Assembly: GCA_038277395.1 (NCBI GenBank)
Contig: CM076193.1
Span: forward strand, 174,508,711-174,572,710
Length of the DNA: 64,000 nt
Direction: 5' to 3'
From: Dryocosmus kuriphilus
Lineage: Eukaryota; Arthropoda; Insecta; Hymenoptera; Cynipidae
Shown in pieces: positions 11,052 to 21,683 of this stretch (positions are counted from its first letter, which is position 1; every line of letters begins with the position of its first letter). The position numbers and the translations under genes were made by a program. The notes beneath the pieces were generated by a model. It saw only the letters and a list, made by a program, of their open reading frames with translations, ran no database searches and was not told the DNA's origin.

Positions 11052-12893
11052 ATGGTACCTAAAATAAAACACAAACATAAAACAGTTTTTAATAAAAAGA
11101 CTTCAAAGTCTTTGTTACAAACAAACCCGGGAAGTTCTTCATCTGAACATTCTTGCAACAAAAATCCTAATGCATTTTGTTACATATATGCCAAGTATTA
11201 CTTTGCAGCTAAACAGAGACCAATATCAAATAATATCAAGAGTATTTACAAGGATTGTTTAGGGATTGATGTTACTAACCAAGATAAAAAGTGGACTCTA
11301 CACGAAGTATGTAGTGCTTGTTACACGATGACGACAAGGTATGATTTCAAAAAAGAATCTGAAGTGAAGTTTGTGAAACCTGCATGTTGGCGAAAACCAT
11401 TATGCGAAGAAGACTGTTATATCTGCATGACAAATGTAATAGGAATTAACAGAAAAAACATTCATCGTTTTCAATATCCTGACGCACCAAACTTGATAAG
11501 ACCATTAGAGAAAAATGATGACATTGACAATGAACTGGAAACTTCAATCAATTCTCCTGAAAGTATGTCAATCCGAAACGATTGCTATGTGCATGGCGTT
11601 GAAGAACAGGAATCTTCAAGTGATGAAAGAGAGAGTACAAGCAGTCAAAACTATGTAACTAGTGATCAATACAAGGCTCCCAAAACTATAAATCAAGGAG
11701 AGATGAATGATCTTGTGAGAGATTTAGGTTTACCTAAGGATAAAGAGGAATATTTAGATTCATTCATGAAACAACACAACTGGCTATCCAAAGACACAAG
11801 AGTATCATTTTACCGGAACAGAGAAGAAAACTTTAGAAAATATTTCACGTTGATACAGGAACCTTCATTAGTATATTGCAATGACGTGGAAGGGTTAGTG
11901 AATGAAATGCATACGGGAATATATAAAGGTGACGAATGGAGAATATTCATGGACTCCTGTAAGCAAAGTCTGAAGATATTATTACTCCATAACACCAAGG
12001 TATATGCTCCAATACCAATAGCGCATTCAACCGTACTAAAGGAAGCATATAGTACATTGAAATTCATATTAGAGACAATTAAATATTCTGAACACAAATG
12101 GTTGATTTGCGGCGATTTTAAGATCTTAACTATATTTTTAGGACAACAAGCTGGATATACGAAATATCTTTGCATTTTGTGTCTATGGAACAGTAGAGAT
12201 CGCGCAAATCACTATGTTAAAAAAACATGGACGGACATAACCTCTCTCCAGACAGGTTCTGCAAACATGTTACACGAACCACTGGTTGATCACAGTAAGG
12301 TTTTGATTTCACCTCTCCATATCAAACTCGGCTTAATGAAGCTATTTGTTAAAGCTTTGGATAAAGCTGGAAAATGCTTCGAAAAACTGAAAGAACTTTT
12401 TCCTCATCTTAGTGATGCAAGAATCACTCAAGTTATCTTCGATGGACCAAAAATACGCAAACTAATGACAGATGGTGACTTCATTTCTACAATGAATGAC
12501 AAGGAAAAAGCAGCCCGGATAAGTTTTGAAGATGTTGTGGAGAATTTTCTTGGGAACCATAAAAGTGAAAACTACGAAAAAATAGTGGTTCAAATGATAT
12601 CGAATTATAAGGAGCTAGGGTGTTTGATGAGTCTAAAGTTACACTATTTGCACTCACATATAGATTACTTCCCAAAAAATCTAGGAAATTTTAGTGAGGA
12701 GCAAGGGGAGAGGTTCCATCAAGACATAAAAGCAATGGAAATGAGATATCAAGGTCGATGGGATGTCAATATGATAGCTGATTACTGCTGGTCATTAAAG
12801 AGAGAAAGTAACAAGAACGGAGTAAAGCGTAAGAAGAAACCGGTCGTTAGATCTTTTGAGGAAAAAAGGGTTAGATGTCACAAAAAACAGTGA
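11052..12893 (+). CDS. DDE transposase-like protein, 613 aa, uncharacterised family
   Basis: A single open frame of 613 codons starting ATGGTACCTAAAAT, the position matched by the decayed copy. The N-terminal ~130 residues carry Cys pairs typical of a zinc-binding domain (C87-x2-C90, C122-x2-C125). The first pair is damaged: C43 is followed by Tyr46, where copy 1 keeps Cys. The C-terminal half has features expected of an RNase-H-like transposase core: D301 in FMDSCK, D355 in CGDFK, a C374-x2-C377...H387 insert after the second Asp, H423 in PLHIKLG, and an acidic block SEEQGERFH at 548-556. The D/D/E assignment is my inference from motif spacing. The last ten codons lie inside the right TIR. 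Related uncharacterised proteins occur in arthropods and cnidarians; I cannot assign a named superfamily. Frame integrity suggests recent activity, but the lost Cys may have inactivated it. Confidence 0.85.
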   Translation: MVPKIKHKHKTVFNKKTSKSLLQTNPGSSSSEHSCNKNPNAFCYIYAKYYFAAKQRPISNNIKSIYKDCLGIDVTNQDKKWTLHEVCSACYTMTTRYDFKKESEVKFVKPACWRKPLCEEDCYICMTNVIGINRKNIHRFQYPDAPNLIRPLEKNDDIDNELETSINSPESMSIRNDCYVHGVEEQESSSDERESTSSQNYVTSDQYKAPKTINQGEMNDLVRDLGLPKDKEEYLDSFMKQHNWLSKDTRVSFYRNREENFRKYFTLIQEPSLVYCNDVEGLVNEMHTGIYKGDEWRIFMDSCKQSLKILLLHNTKVYAPIPIAHSTVLKEAYSTLKFILETIKYSEHKWLICGDFKILTIFLGQQAGYTKYLCILCLWNSRDRANHYVKKTWTDITSLQTGSANMLHEPLVDHSKVLISPLHIKLGLMKLFVKALDKAGKCFEKLKELFPHLSDARITQVIFDGPKIRKLMTDGDFISTMNDKEKAARISFEDVVENFLGNHKSENYEKIVVQMISNYKELGCLMSLKLHYLHSHIDYFPKNLGNFSEEQGERFHQDIKAMEMRYQGRWDVNMIADYCWSLKRESNKNGVKRKKKPVVRSFEEKRVRCHKKQ

Positions 12894-13449
12894 ATCTAGT
12901 GATAACTCCCGAAATTCAATTTAACGGTTTAGAAATTTTAACAGAAATCATAGTAAGCAATTTCGTTTGACCCTGATCCTCACCTAGGGGGTAAAAATGA
13001 TCCTAGAATCAGATTAAGCGATCCCAGAAACGTTTCAGAAGAGTGGCTTCCTCAGATTAAATGTTTTTTTCTCACTTTGAGACCGTAACATCACCTTTAT
13101 CCTGACCTCACGAGGTCTAATTGACCCTATATTTGGATTAAGCGACCAAAAAACGTATAAGAGTAGAGGTTTTCTTTAATCCAATGGTTTCTTAATTCTT
13201 GTCCCTAGAATGACCTTAATCCCCACCTGTTGGAGTCAAAATGACCCTGGATTCAGATTCAGCGACCCTGAAAATGTTTTAGGGTAGAGGTTTTCTCCGA
13301 TCTAACGGTTTTCTGGACTTTGACCTTGAATTGACCTTTATACTGATGGGTTCAAGCTGACCCCGGATTCGGATTCAGCGACTTCAAAAACGTATGGGTA
13401 TGGTGGTTTAGCTTGTGCTTCAGAAATTTTTTTTTTTGTGGGGCTGTGT
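12850..13449 (-). repeat. Right long TIR, copy 2
   Basis: Inverted partner of 9664-10360. Its inner end includes the 3' end and stop codon of the 613-codon ORF (stop at 12891-12893), as in copy 1. Confidence 0.8.
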
Positions 13450-14265
13450 AATTATTCTCATGGAACGTAAGATCTAAAGTAGTAAAAGATCTACGATTTA
13501 ATGTTCAATGTCATCAATTAAAAGGAGTAGGACCAACTGTGTAATTGATATTAGTTTAGGTTGACTATTATTGAGTTATTCTTGAGTTATTTTTTATTCA
13601 AATGTAAAGGTTGCAACAAAGTGTATATGGTTGTGGCTCGTAGGAGACTAAAACAAGGATTTTTGAATACAAAGGAGGTTGGAAAATTATAAATTGAAAC
13701 ACTGGTGTGTCACAGCCCCCTTGGAGTTCTGACTGTTTGCTGAATTTTTACTTTAATAATAGTAAGCATTTATCTAGGGAGAATAATACTTACAATAGAC
13801 GAACTATTGAACCAGCTTTTATTAATTCTAACTTCCTAGCTTTTGGATTACCATATTCTTACCTTATTTTTAAAAGCAGTATCAAAATTCTTGAAGAAAG
13901 TCCGCATTGTAATCGAAAAGTTGCAAGGTACTTGTGACATTTGAACAAAAAAAGGTGTTTAAACATATTTATTGATCTTTTTAATATAGTTGAAAGAACA
14001 TCGAAAGCAAACTGAATTCATGTTAACATTCAGAGCGGCCGGAATAACGAAAAAAATATACTTTGGAATAACATCGAATATTATTAATTCACATGATGTC
14101 AAATTGTCACACTTTATGTAATCTTTTAAAAATTACAGAAATCCTATGCTTACATTAAAATATATACAATTTCGAATAGAACAGCTCATTTAAAGCTTCT
14201 AGAAACTGAAATAAATTCTAAAAGGTATGTTAAACATGTTTGAACATATAGACATTACTTGAATA
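13450..14265 (-). other. Intergenic flank (between A and E arms)
   Basis: No gene is seen. The part from about 13920 to 14260, read on the minus strand, matches the flanks at 29940-30041, 30804-30975, 59080-59330 and 62300-62550, with phrases such as 'aaattgtgacaatg' and 'acatcatgtgaatcaat'. I infer it is the spacer lying 3' of gene A and 5' of gene E. The 76-codon ORF at 13707-13937 has no support. Confidence 0.45.
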
Positions 14266-14561
14266 TACGAGGTTTGATCAAAAAATAAGGTGACTTTTTA
14301 TTTTTTTTAACAATATTTATTTATTCATCAACATTGATGTTGTCCCCTTCAAAATAATTCACATCGGATATAATACATTTGGGCCAGCGCTTTTTCCAAT
14401 TCTCAAAGCATTTCTGATAAGAACTTTTTGGTATAGGCTTCAGCTCTTCCAGCGATGCGGCCTTTATCTCCTTCATGGTCGCAAAACGCCGTCCTTTCAT
14501 GGGCCTTTTCAGTTTTGGAAACAGGAAAAGGTCGCAGGGAACCAAATATGGTGAATGCGGT

Positions 14562-14578
14562 TGCTGAGGCATGATTAT
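14562..14578. repeat. 17-bp target-site duplication (left copy)
   Basis: TGCTGAGGCATGATTAT, repeated exactly at 18697-18713. It brackets the LINE and proves insertion into the pre-existing mariner. Confidence 0.95.
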
Positions 14579-14802
14579 TTATTTATTATTTTATTTATTT
14601 ATCCAATAATTTGTTTTTCGATCGGAGACAGATACAAATGAGTAACAAAATATAAGAAATATAAACCGAAGAAACATAAATGGCCAGCTTAAGCATCAGA
14701 ATAAATAACAATTTAGTAGGTATTATTAATGAGTAACTACATATTCATGTCTCCAGAATAAATGCTATAATCTGTAAAATCTGACGGACGAACAGAGCAA
14801 AT

Positions 14803-17800
14803 TTAAGAAGCTCGAGTGGACAGTAAGACTGATATTCTTAAGTCTGTATAGACAGGGCAAACAGCCAGTAAATGATAAACATCCTCTGTTGCAGAAAGAT
14901 TACATACGGGACATAATCTAGCAGAATCATAAGTGAAATTATAATCTCTAAATCGTATACGACCCCTGACAGAACCTAAAGGTCTAAGTTGAGCAATAAT
15001 AGAAATGATATAGAAAGGCAATCTAAGATGCAGATATGACTGAAAGTCAGGATAGAGTTTAAGATGTGGGAATACCTGGAGACTGCTTGAATGAAGTGAT
15101 CTCTCATAGTCTGAACGCCAAAGATAGTCAGAAAAGTCATTTAGAAAAACTGTCAAGTTTCCAGCTAGTGTCGCAGCATCCAGTTCAAGCCACGTTTGCT
15201 CAGAATTAGTTAAAGTGAACATATTTTTGAGCTGAAGAACCCAGTTATACTTCGGATAACAGTGCGGTTTTAAGGTCATTGCCTTCAATTTAACAAAGCA
15301 TCTTTTAGGATATCTGTCAACATGCACATTCAGCAACCTCGACAACCACCTAAGCCCAAACTCAAAAATATTATAGGCTAAGTGTGTTTTGCCTGTCTCT
15401 AATCGGAGAGCGTAGTTCGGCGTATATAATGGTAAACCTAAAATTCTCTTAAATTAGGCGGACTGCAATTTCTCGACTGACTCGAAATACCTTAAACCGC
15501 AGATTTCTATTGCATAGAACAGAACACTAGGCGAAAGGCTTCAAAAGAGGGTAGTCTTAGTTTGCCAGGCATCAGATTTAGAAGTAAATAAAATTCTTGA
15601 GACAGCTCCCATGGCAATATTCGCAGTAGACATTTTTTTAATGAACTCTTTGTAAAAAAGACCCGAGTCTGACATGGTAATACCGAGGTAGACGTGTTCG
15701 CTCACTACCTCCAGCTGAGACTTTGCGTAAAAAAATTTGTATACACATGGACGACCTTCATGAAATACCATAACCTTTGATTTTGCTTCATTGACTATCA
15801 AAGAATTTTCCATGCAGTATTGTGCGATAAGATTAATTTTTGCTTGCAAATCAGCCTGTGAGTAAGCGAACACGACTATATCATCGGCATACGCAAGCAG
15901 TATAATATCTCATAAGTGATCAATAGAGATCCCGTGCATACCATGATTTCTCAAGTACTCTTCCAGATCGTATATGAAAAGGGCGAAACGGAGAGGACTA
16001 AGGATCTCTCCTTGAAGCACCCCACAAGATACCTTAACGGACGAGGTCAGACCCTCGGAAGAACGGATAAACATGCAAGCATTATCATACACATTTTTTG
16101 TAATTCGAATAAGTTTCGTACTCATGCCTGTCCTTAACAGTTTGCGTTATAGATGAGAGTGATTTACTGAATCAAAAGCCTCTTTGAAGTCTATGTAAAA
16201 AGCAAAGAATTTGCGCTTTGGTGTGTCCAAATAAATCTGCATTATAGAATTCAGGGTAAAAATATGTTCTATACAACTTCTTCCCGACCTGAAGCCCGCC
16301 TGAAATTCTGGGAGAATATTGATCTCGTTAACCCACGCAGTCAGTCTTGTCAGCAGAATCTGAGAGAAGATTTTAGCAATACTATTTACAAGGGCAATGC
16401 CCCTGTAATTATTTGGATCTGATTTATCACCCTTTTTATGCAACATTAAAGAGTGTAATTTGGTCCAGCTAGAAGGAACTCTTTCCTCAGCTCAGATGCC
16501 ACTGAAAAGACGTCCCAGGTACTCCAGCCAAACTCCTGGTAGGTTTTTAAAAAATTCATTGGGGATGTCATCCTCACCCGGTGCTTTATTATTCTTGCAC
16601 CTCTACAAAGAAACCCTGATTTCGTCAATCGAGATATCACAGTCCAGTAAGGGGTGTTCATTCACAATCCATTTTACACAAATGGGAACCTCAATCAGGT
16701 ATAGAGAAAGCAGATAGTCCTGCCATACGTACAAATTTACATTATTATTCATCGAAGCAGACCGCAACCTAATTCTATTGACCGCATTCCAAAAAACCTT
16801 AGCATTATTACAGGCCGCCAGTGAATTCAGCAATGCAGAATTATATTGTCCTTCTTTTCATCTACGTAACTTCTGAAAAGACCTTTTGACTTCCAGATAT
16901 TTTACACCCTCCAAGTCGCCAAAACCCGACCTTTTAAAGACATTTAATGATTTTCTGAGCTTTCGGCGCATAATTCTACATTCTTTATCATCCCAAGGTT
17001 TCTTTCCTGGAGTACGCCATTTAGGCTTAGCAAATAAGCCCAGCTTGTCAGCGGCATTTGAGATTGTGGTGATTAAGTTATTATTTAGAGCATTAATATC
17101 GCAATTGGAGTACACAGAGTTCTTAGAAATAGACATTTGGTACTTGTAATCTTGTTTACGATTATCATTCCAACATACTTTATTATATAAAAATGAGTCT
17201 CTATTTATACATGTAGCCATTTGTAGGAAACACGAAATATCAACGCGAACCGGGAGATGGTCAGATGTCGTAGGTAACTGAAGAACTTCAAAATCGGAAA
17301 TCAGGTCTATTGAACCAATAGTACATGCTACAAGGTCGCTTACACTCATATCTTGAAATTCGAGAAAAGTAAAGTGGGCCGGAGAATCTTTAGGAAGTCT
17401 CCCGTTCAAGATCATCAAATCCCCTCCCTCAAGAATATCAATAAGGACCTCCCCCCTTATATTGACCACAGAATCCAATCATCTTCGCCTGTACAAAGCT
17501 GCAGAATTCCAGGGAAGAAGTGACCTCTCCAGGTCGTTCAGATTGCCAATTCGCGCATTAGAATCACCTCCTAAAAACATTGGTAACTCTGGACAGCCCG
17601 AAATAACCCCGGAAAGGGCCTCCACAAAGGCCTGCTCGAACAACTTAATATCCATAGATGGTTTAAAATACACATTGCCTACAATAAATTGCAACGCCCT
17701 GAACCAACATTTAATAAAAATACATGTAGGAGAAATTAGTAAAATATCAAAGTTGTAAACCGATTTGTTTATGAAAATTACTAACCCTCCGCTGGGCCGA

Positions 17801-18036
17801 CCAATTTTTGCAGAACACTGTGCATTGCTTACAATAGCAGTATGATGAGAGAACCAATTAGGTGCTTGTAGATCCGGCAAAGTTATCCACGTTTCGCACA
17901 GGCAAAGGATGTCCAAGCGGAGTACAAATTCTGCGATGTCAGATAAATTGGAGAGGCCATGGACATTCCAGAAAAAAATGCGTAGATTGGAAACATTAGG
18001 GGATTGGCGTAAGACTTCCTGATCAGCATCATTCAC
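14803..18036 (-). pseudogene. LINE ORF2: APE endonuclease + reverse transcriptase, 8 stops
   Basis: One reading frame spans about 1078 codons without a single frameshift. It begins near LRIFFWNVHGLSN (endonuclease, then LCLCETW, GGDSNARIGN and TSDHLPVRVD). It passes NNKAPGEDDIPNEF, GFRSGRSCIEH, FYIDFKEAFDSVNH, GVLQGEILSP and the reverse-transcriptase catalytic YADD at about 15878-15890. It ends with CPVCNLSATEDVYHLLAVC. Eight in-frame stops interrupt it, at about 17479, 16858, 16603, 16492, 16147, 15910, 15541 and 15454; five are TGA. The absence of indels over 3.2 kb is notable. It cannot make active protein. Confidence 0.92.
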
Positions 18037-18048
18037 TGCTGCGCGATG

Positions 18049-18690
18049 CTAAGCTTTACTGTTCTTTGAAGATTTATGGCTCCTGGTCTGAGAACTTTTC
18101 GGTCTTGAAGCTTCTTTTCCTATAAAGGAGTCTAGAGAGCTGTTCGAACCACTCGCATGTCGAATGAGGCGTGTTTTGGAAGCGCTACCCGTCCAGAGAT
18201 GCGTGCCAGACGAAGATTTTTCGTCAACCTTTTTTTGTAAAAGAGATTCGACCTCTAGGGAGGAGAGCTGTCGATTATCAAGGATAATACTACTGCCCTT
18301 AACGGAAGCCTTGAAACCAGCATTTTTTAGTTTGGTTGCAGAATGGTATAGAGCTTTCCATTCCTGTCTCTCCTCTGGTGAGCTCTCAAGAGAAACAGAC
18401 AGGTTCAACTCCTTAAAGGCTGTACGCTTGTTGAAAATCTCCTGCTTCCATCTGCTGGAGTTGAAACGAACGAGTACGGGCCTGTTTCCTTGTATTTTCC
18501 CGAGACGATAAATAGTGTCAATATTCGTTTTATTTAGTGCCAGACCGGCAATAGTGAAAATATTGAGAACAAATGAGAAGAGGTCCCTGTTAGTTTCATT
18601 GTCGTCCGGAAGATTGTGTATCAGCACATTGCGAGAACGGGCCTATCTCTGGAGAAAGCCAACCTCACGCTTGAGAGAAATACATTTTTC
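18049..18690 (-). pseudogene. LINE ORF1 fragment (RRM/coiled-coil type)
   Basis: The open frame from 18627 reads MLIHNLPDDNETNRD and contains IYRLGKIQGNRPVLVRF, the arrangement of an RRM-like ORF1 RNA-binding protein, followed by a basic/Ser-rich C-terminus. The same frame continues upstream to the insertion boundary (SEKCISLKREVGFLQR, coiled-coil-like) with one TAG. The N-terminus is missing through 5' truncation. It ends just upstream of ORF2. Confidence 0.8.
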
Positions 18691-19344
18691 CGATAATGCT
18701 GAGGCATGATTATGGTGTTATTATTGGCCAAAAAATTACGAACAAGCAATGAGGTTTGAGCTGGCGCATTATCGTAGTGCAGTAACCATGACTGGTTTTT
18801 CCACAATTCCGGACCTCTTTTTGGTATTACTTCACGCAAACGGCGCATAACCTCAACTGTAATGTAACTGTACGACCTTGTGGTAAGAACTCCTGATGCA
18901 CTACGCCATGATAATCGAAGAAAACGGTAAGCAAAACCTTGACATTTTATGTGCTGGGACGTCCAGGGCGAGCTTCGTCATTAACATATTCTCGGCCTTC
19001 CCGAAAGAACTTGTACCACTTATAAACATTTTTTTTACTCAGAGTACACTCACCGTATGTCACTGTCAACGTTTCAAGTGTTTTGGAGCACTTAATTCCA
19101 TTTTTTACACCATATTGGATGCAAATACTTTGATCCATTTTTTTCGACAGCAAAAAATCGCCGAGCAGGCAAAACACTTCTAACCTTAATGCCTCTTCAA
19201 ACAAACAAAAAATGCTATATAGCTGAAACTGTGCGCATATGTTTGCGACGAATGTAGCAATATAAAAAAAAAGGAAAACGAATATCGACTGTACGAATCC
19301 CGCGAAATTCAAAAAGTCACATTAATTTTTGATCACACCTCGTA

Positions 19345-19726
19345 TAAATCTATCTATATTTTAGCAAAATGTTGTAGTTAATTGCATGATTAAATTGTGT
19401 CCTATTTTCTGTAGGGTAGTGTCCCCTATAGGAAAATTATTATAGGTAATTCATTCTAAGAATATATGTGTAATAATTCTTCACCTAAAATATTTGACTA
19501 ACAAGAAGAGGACTTCAGCTGGTCACATGGATTTTTCTGGCTCCTCACTCTTCACACAGTGAAAATATATCGAAACATATTAGACACGTATTCCCCCCTT
19601 TGTTTCATAAATTCTACCAAATAGGTGAGAAGTGTGATAATATTCTTTATTTTAACATTTTTTGACTGTTTACTGTAAACTTTTCTTAAATCTCCTGCAT
19701 CAACTGAATGAGTTCACTTACATGCC
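19345..19726 (-). other. Gene A 3' flank
   Basis: Non-coding. The part at 19500-19600, read on the minus strand, matches 58980-59100 on the plus strand ('ttcgatatattttcac' and 'agctgaagt.ctcttcttg'). The part at 19600-19720 matches 54010-54130. This links the gene A and gene B downstream regions. Confidence 0.45.
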
Positions 19727-20173
19727 TTATCTCAGCTGTCCACATTTTATTTTTAGTGATTCGAAAAATTTGATTTTATTTGATAATTTAAAATAGGTTT
19801 TTTCCCTTTTAGAGTTTCTCTTCTTTATATTAACAGAAATTACCAATAGTCTGTGATCAGAGAGAGTTGTATCTTCCATGTAGGTTTTACATTCTAGGTC
19901 CATATATAAAACATGATTAATGATTGTTACAGAGTTAGAGGTTACTCTAGTACCTTCCCAAAAAGATAATTTGTTTGTTATTCTAAATTGATGCATTTCA
20001 ATAATTTTATTACAGTCTTTAACTACACCAGCTTCCATATTCAATAAATTAGTATTAGTATCAATATATGTTAAACCCTTCTCATCAAAAATTTCCGTAA
20101 TATTATTTTCACCTTCTAGGAATTCGCTCTGTGAACTTAATTGCTGCCTATATATAGCATATAGTCTGTTCAA
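19727..20173 (-). pseudogene. Non-LTR endonuclease fragment
   Basis: The open frame ends with a typical APE-endonuclease C-terminal pattern: TRVTSNSVTIINHVL followed 21 residues later by LSDHRLLVISVNIKK. There is no reverse transcriptase nearby. It has a partner at about 53840-54010, plus strand, in the 3' flank of gene B, so this fragment was present before the A/B duplication. It is cut at its 5' side by the Tc1-like insertion at about 20170. Confidence 0.65.
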
Positions 20174-21432
20174 GAGGAAACGTTCCTTGAGCTTTCGAAA
20201 ACTATTAGAGATTTTTGAACATTTTTCTTTTTTTCTTTTACTAAAAGTACACTCAAAGGGCTAATGCATAATTGCCAAGACGTTCCAGTATCTCTCAAAC
20301 TGTCCGAGAGAGCAGAAGTGAGTTAAAATGAGTTCTGCGTACGCCAAACGTTTTGAAGCGGTCTTCTTGTGTACCCATCTAAAAGGACCACGTATGAACT
20401 ACAGTGCGGCTGTCCAATACATCAAGAAGTCGAAGACGATCGTCAAGAGGTGGGTTGAGCGTTATAAAGTCGATAAAATAGTTGACGGTCTTCTCAAAAG
20501 AGGCAATTCACGAGCAACAAGAACCAGCTAGAATAAAGTGATCGTACAGCTGTTCGAGCGTACCCCCCACCGTACGTTTACAGGATGCAAAGGTTATTCT
20601 AGCTAAGAAGGGATTCAACATTAGTATCAACACCACTCGACAGTGTTTGGCTGAGGCTAAGCTACAGTACCGCAGCACGAGGCAAAAACCCCTGCTGTCA
20701 GAAACCCATAGGGAAAGACGGAAGGCATGAGCTGCTGAAAATCTAGACCGTGATTGGTCAAATGTCATCTTATCAGATGAAGCCTCGTTCTGGGCATGGG
20801 TTCCTATAAAGTATGCCTGGTCTACCGTCGGTGCTCGACTTCTGCAGAGGACCGTTAAACACTCAGTGAAGGTCCATGTTTGGGGATGCTTTCCTGAATA
20901 CGGTTTTGTGTGTTTAGAGTTCTTCACCGAGAACCTCAATTCTCAGGAAATGCTCCAAATATATAAATGTGGTCTTCTAAGTTTTTCCACAAAGATGTTT
21001 GGAGCCGATACTGGCAATTGGATCTTGCAAGAGGATAAAGAGCATAAATATCAAAGCCGTCTCAGCACCGTACCGCCTGGAAAGCAGAAAATGCCACCAC
21101 AACCTTGGGCTTGCCACCACGGTCCCCGGATGCGAATCCAATCGAGAACGTCTTGAGCGTTTTAAGGAGGAAGCTCGCGGGAAAACGTGTTTTAACACTA
21201 AAACAGCTCTCAGAAAAAATCAGGACGGAATGGCAAGAATTACCAGCGGACTACGCTCAAAGTTTAGTGGCAAGCATGCCGCAAAGGCGCCAGGCCAATC
21301 TGGATAACGATGTGGACTGGACCATGTACTAGCTAGGAGCGCATTAGTCCTTCTAGTGTACTTTTATATGAAAAAGAATGTTCAAAAATTGCCAATAGTT
21401 TCAGAAAAATGGAGGAACGTTCTTTGTTGAAG
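20170..21432 (+). mobile_element. Tc1-like element, about 1.26 kb
   Basis: Imperfect terminal inverted repeats of about 75 bp are present: the left end includes AAACGTTCC...ATTTTTGAACATT, and the right end the inverse, including GAATGTTCAAAAATTGCC and GGAACGTTC. It lies 3' of gene A exon 3. Confidence 0.85.
20328..21332 (+). pseudogene. Tc1-like transposase pseudogene
   Basis: Starts MSSAYAKRFEAVFLCTHLKG, with a helix-turn-helix containing YIKKSKTIVKRWVERY. The frame then decays through several shifts and stops. Further on LSDEASFWAWVPIKYAW (first catalytic Asp), VHVWGCFPEYGF, WILQEDKEHKY (the expected EDNDPKH is degraded), SPDANPIENV and the end DVDWTMY are recognisable. The motif set resembles the Tc1 lineage whose third acidic residue lies in PDANPIENV (DD41D type); that assignment is from memory and tentative. 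Dead. Confidence 0.85.
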
Positions 21433-21558
21433 AGATTATATATCGATATATCCTATTCTTGTACCTTAAAAAGGACAAGATTACATGCGATTTTATCGTC
21501 TAAACAGCTTTGATTAATTTCTTCGAAATGCAGACAGTTTTTATTATAGACAGCTATT

Positions 21559-21683
21559 CTATTTTATGTTAGATTCTTGCTTCAACGACGGAGCATGGAA
21601 AGGATGAAGAGAAAGAAAGGGATGAGAAACCGGATGATGAGGAGAAGCAGGAGGAGGAGGAGGAGGAGAGAAAATGTGGTCTT
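21559..21683 (-). CDS. Gene A exon 3: proline-rich terminal exon
   Basis: The exon follows a tandem acceptor (GAAGAAG on the minus strand) and enters in phase 1, matching exon 2. It encodes EDHIFS, then a run of six Pro, then a His/Pro/Ser-rich stretch ending HAPSLKQESNIK and a TAG at 21559-21561. The gene B counterpart (51613-51725) keeps the phase, the six-Pro run and the HPSLKQ ending. DNA between and around them is also alike, so conservation alone does not prove coding. With exons 1 and 2 the predicted product is about 87 residues, secreted. Function unknown. Confidence 0.58.

Larger units (their letters stand above)
9664..13449 (+). mobile_element. Long-TIR DNA transposon, copy 2 (coding-intact)
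   Basis: A 3786-bp element, the best-preserved copy in the window. TIRs run about 9664-10360 and 12850-13449, ending ACACAACCCCCCACAAAA and its near-complement TTTTGTGGGGCTGTGT. Both TIRs carry the internal sub-repeats described for copy 1. The single long ORF at 11052-12893 is on the plus strand. A conserved non-coding stretch of about 690 bp (10361-11051) separates the left TIR from the ORF. Confidence 0.88.
14579..18696 (-). mobile_element. Non-LTR retrotransposon (APE type), 4.1 kb, 5'-truncated
   Basis: Inserted on the minus strand between exact 17-bp duplications. Its 3' end at the left is an (AAATA)-type tail (14579-14610). It encodes the C-terminal part of ORF1 and a complete but nonsense-ridden ORF2 with endonuclease, reverse transcriptase and a C-terminal C-x2-C-x9-H-x4-C finger. 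This domain set places it in the broad Jockey/CR1/L2 assemblage; I do not assign the clade. The 5' end falls inside ORF1 coding sequence, as expected for target-primed truncation. Confidence 0.92.
14321..19138 (-). pseudogene. Mariner transposase pseudogene interrupted by LINE
   Basis: The frame starts MDQSICIQYGVKNGIKC at 19138 and runs through KKNVYKWYKFFREG to RPGRPST. It then jumps by deletion to NVKVLLTVFFDYHGVVH, losing the second DNA-binding part and the first catalytic Asp (the TGDESW block). It continues LLHYDNAPA, then IIMPQ at 18700, where the LINE is inserted. It resumes at 14572 with MPQQPHSPYLVPCDLFLFP and ends NYFEGDNINVDE at 14321. The target duplication repeats the MPQ codons. 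Non-functional. Confidence 0.9.
14266..19344 (-). mobile_element. Mariner element 3, split by a LINE
   Basis: Ends TACGAGGTTTGATCAAAAA at the left and the complement of TTTTTGATCACACCTCGTA at the right, with TA on both sides. Without the inserted LINE (14579-18696) and one TSD copy it is about 0.94 kb, so it is internally deleted. It is the same family as 27975-28898, but the deletion is different. Confidence 0.92.

Noticed and set aside
20508..21198. Minus-strand ORFs of 73-143 codons
   Set aside because: Antisense to the Tc1-like transposase pseudogene.
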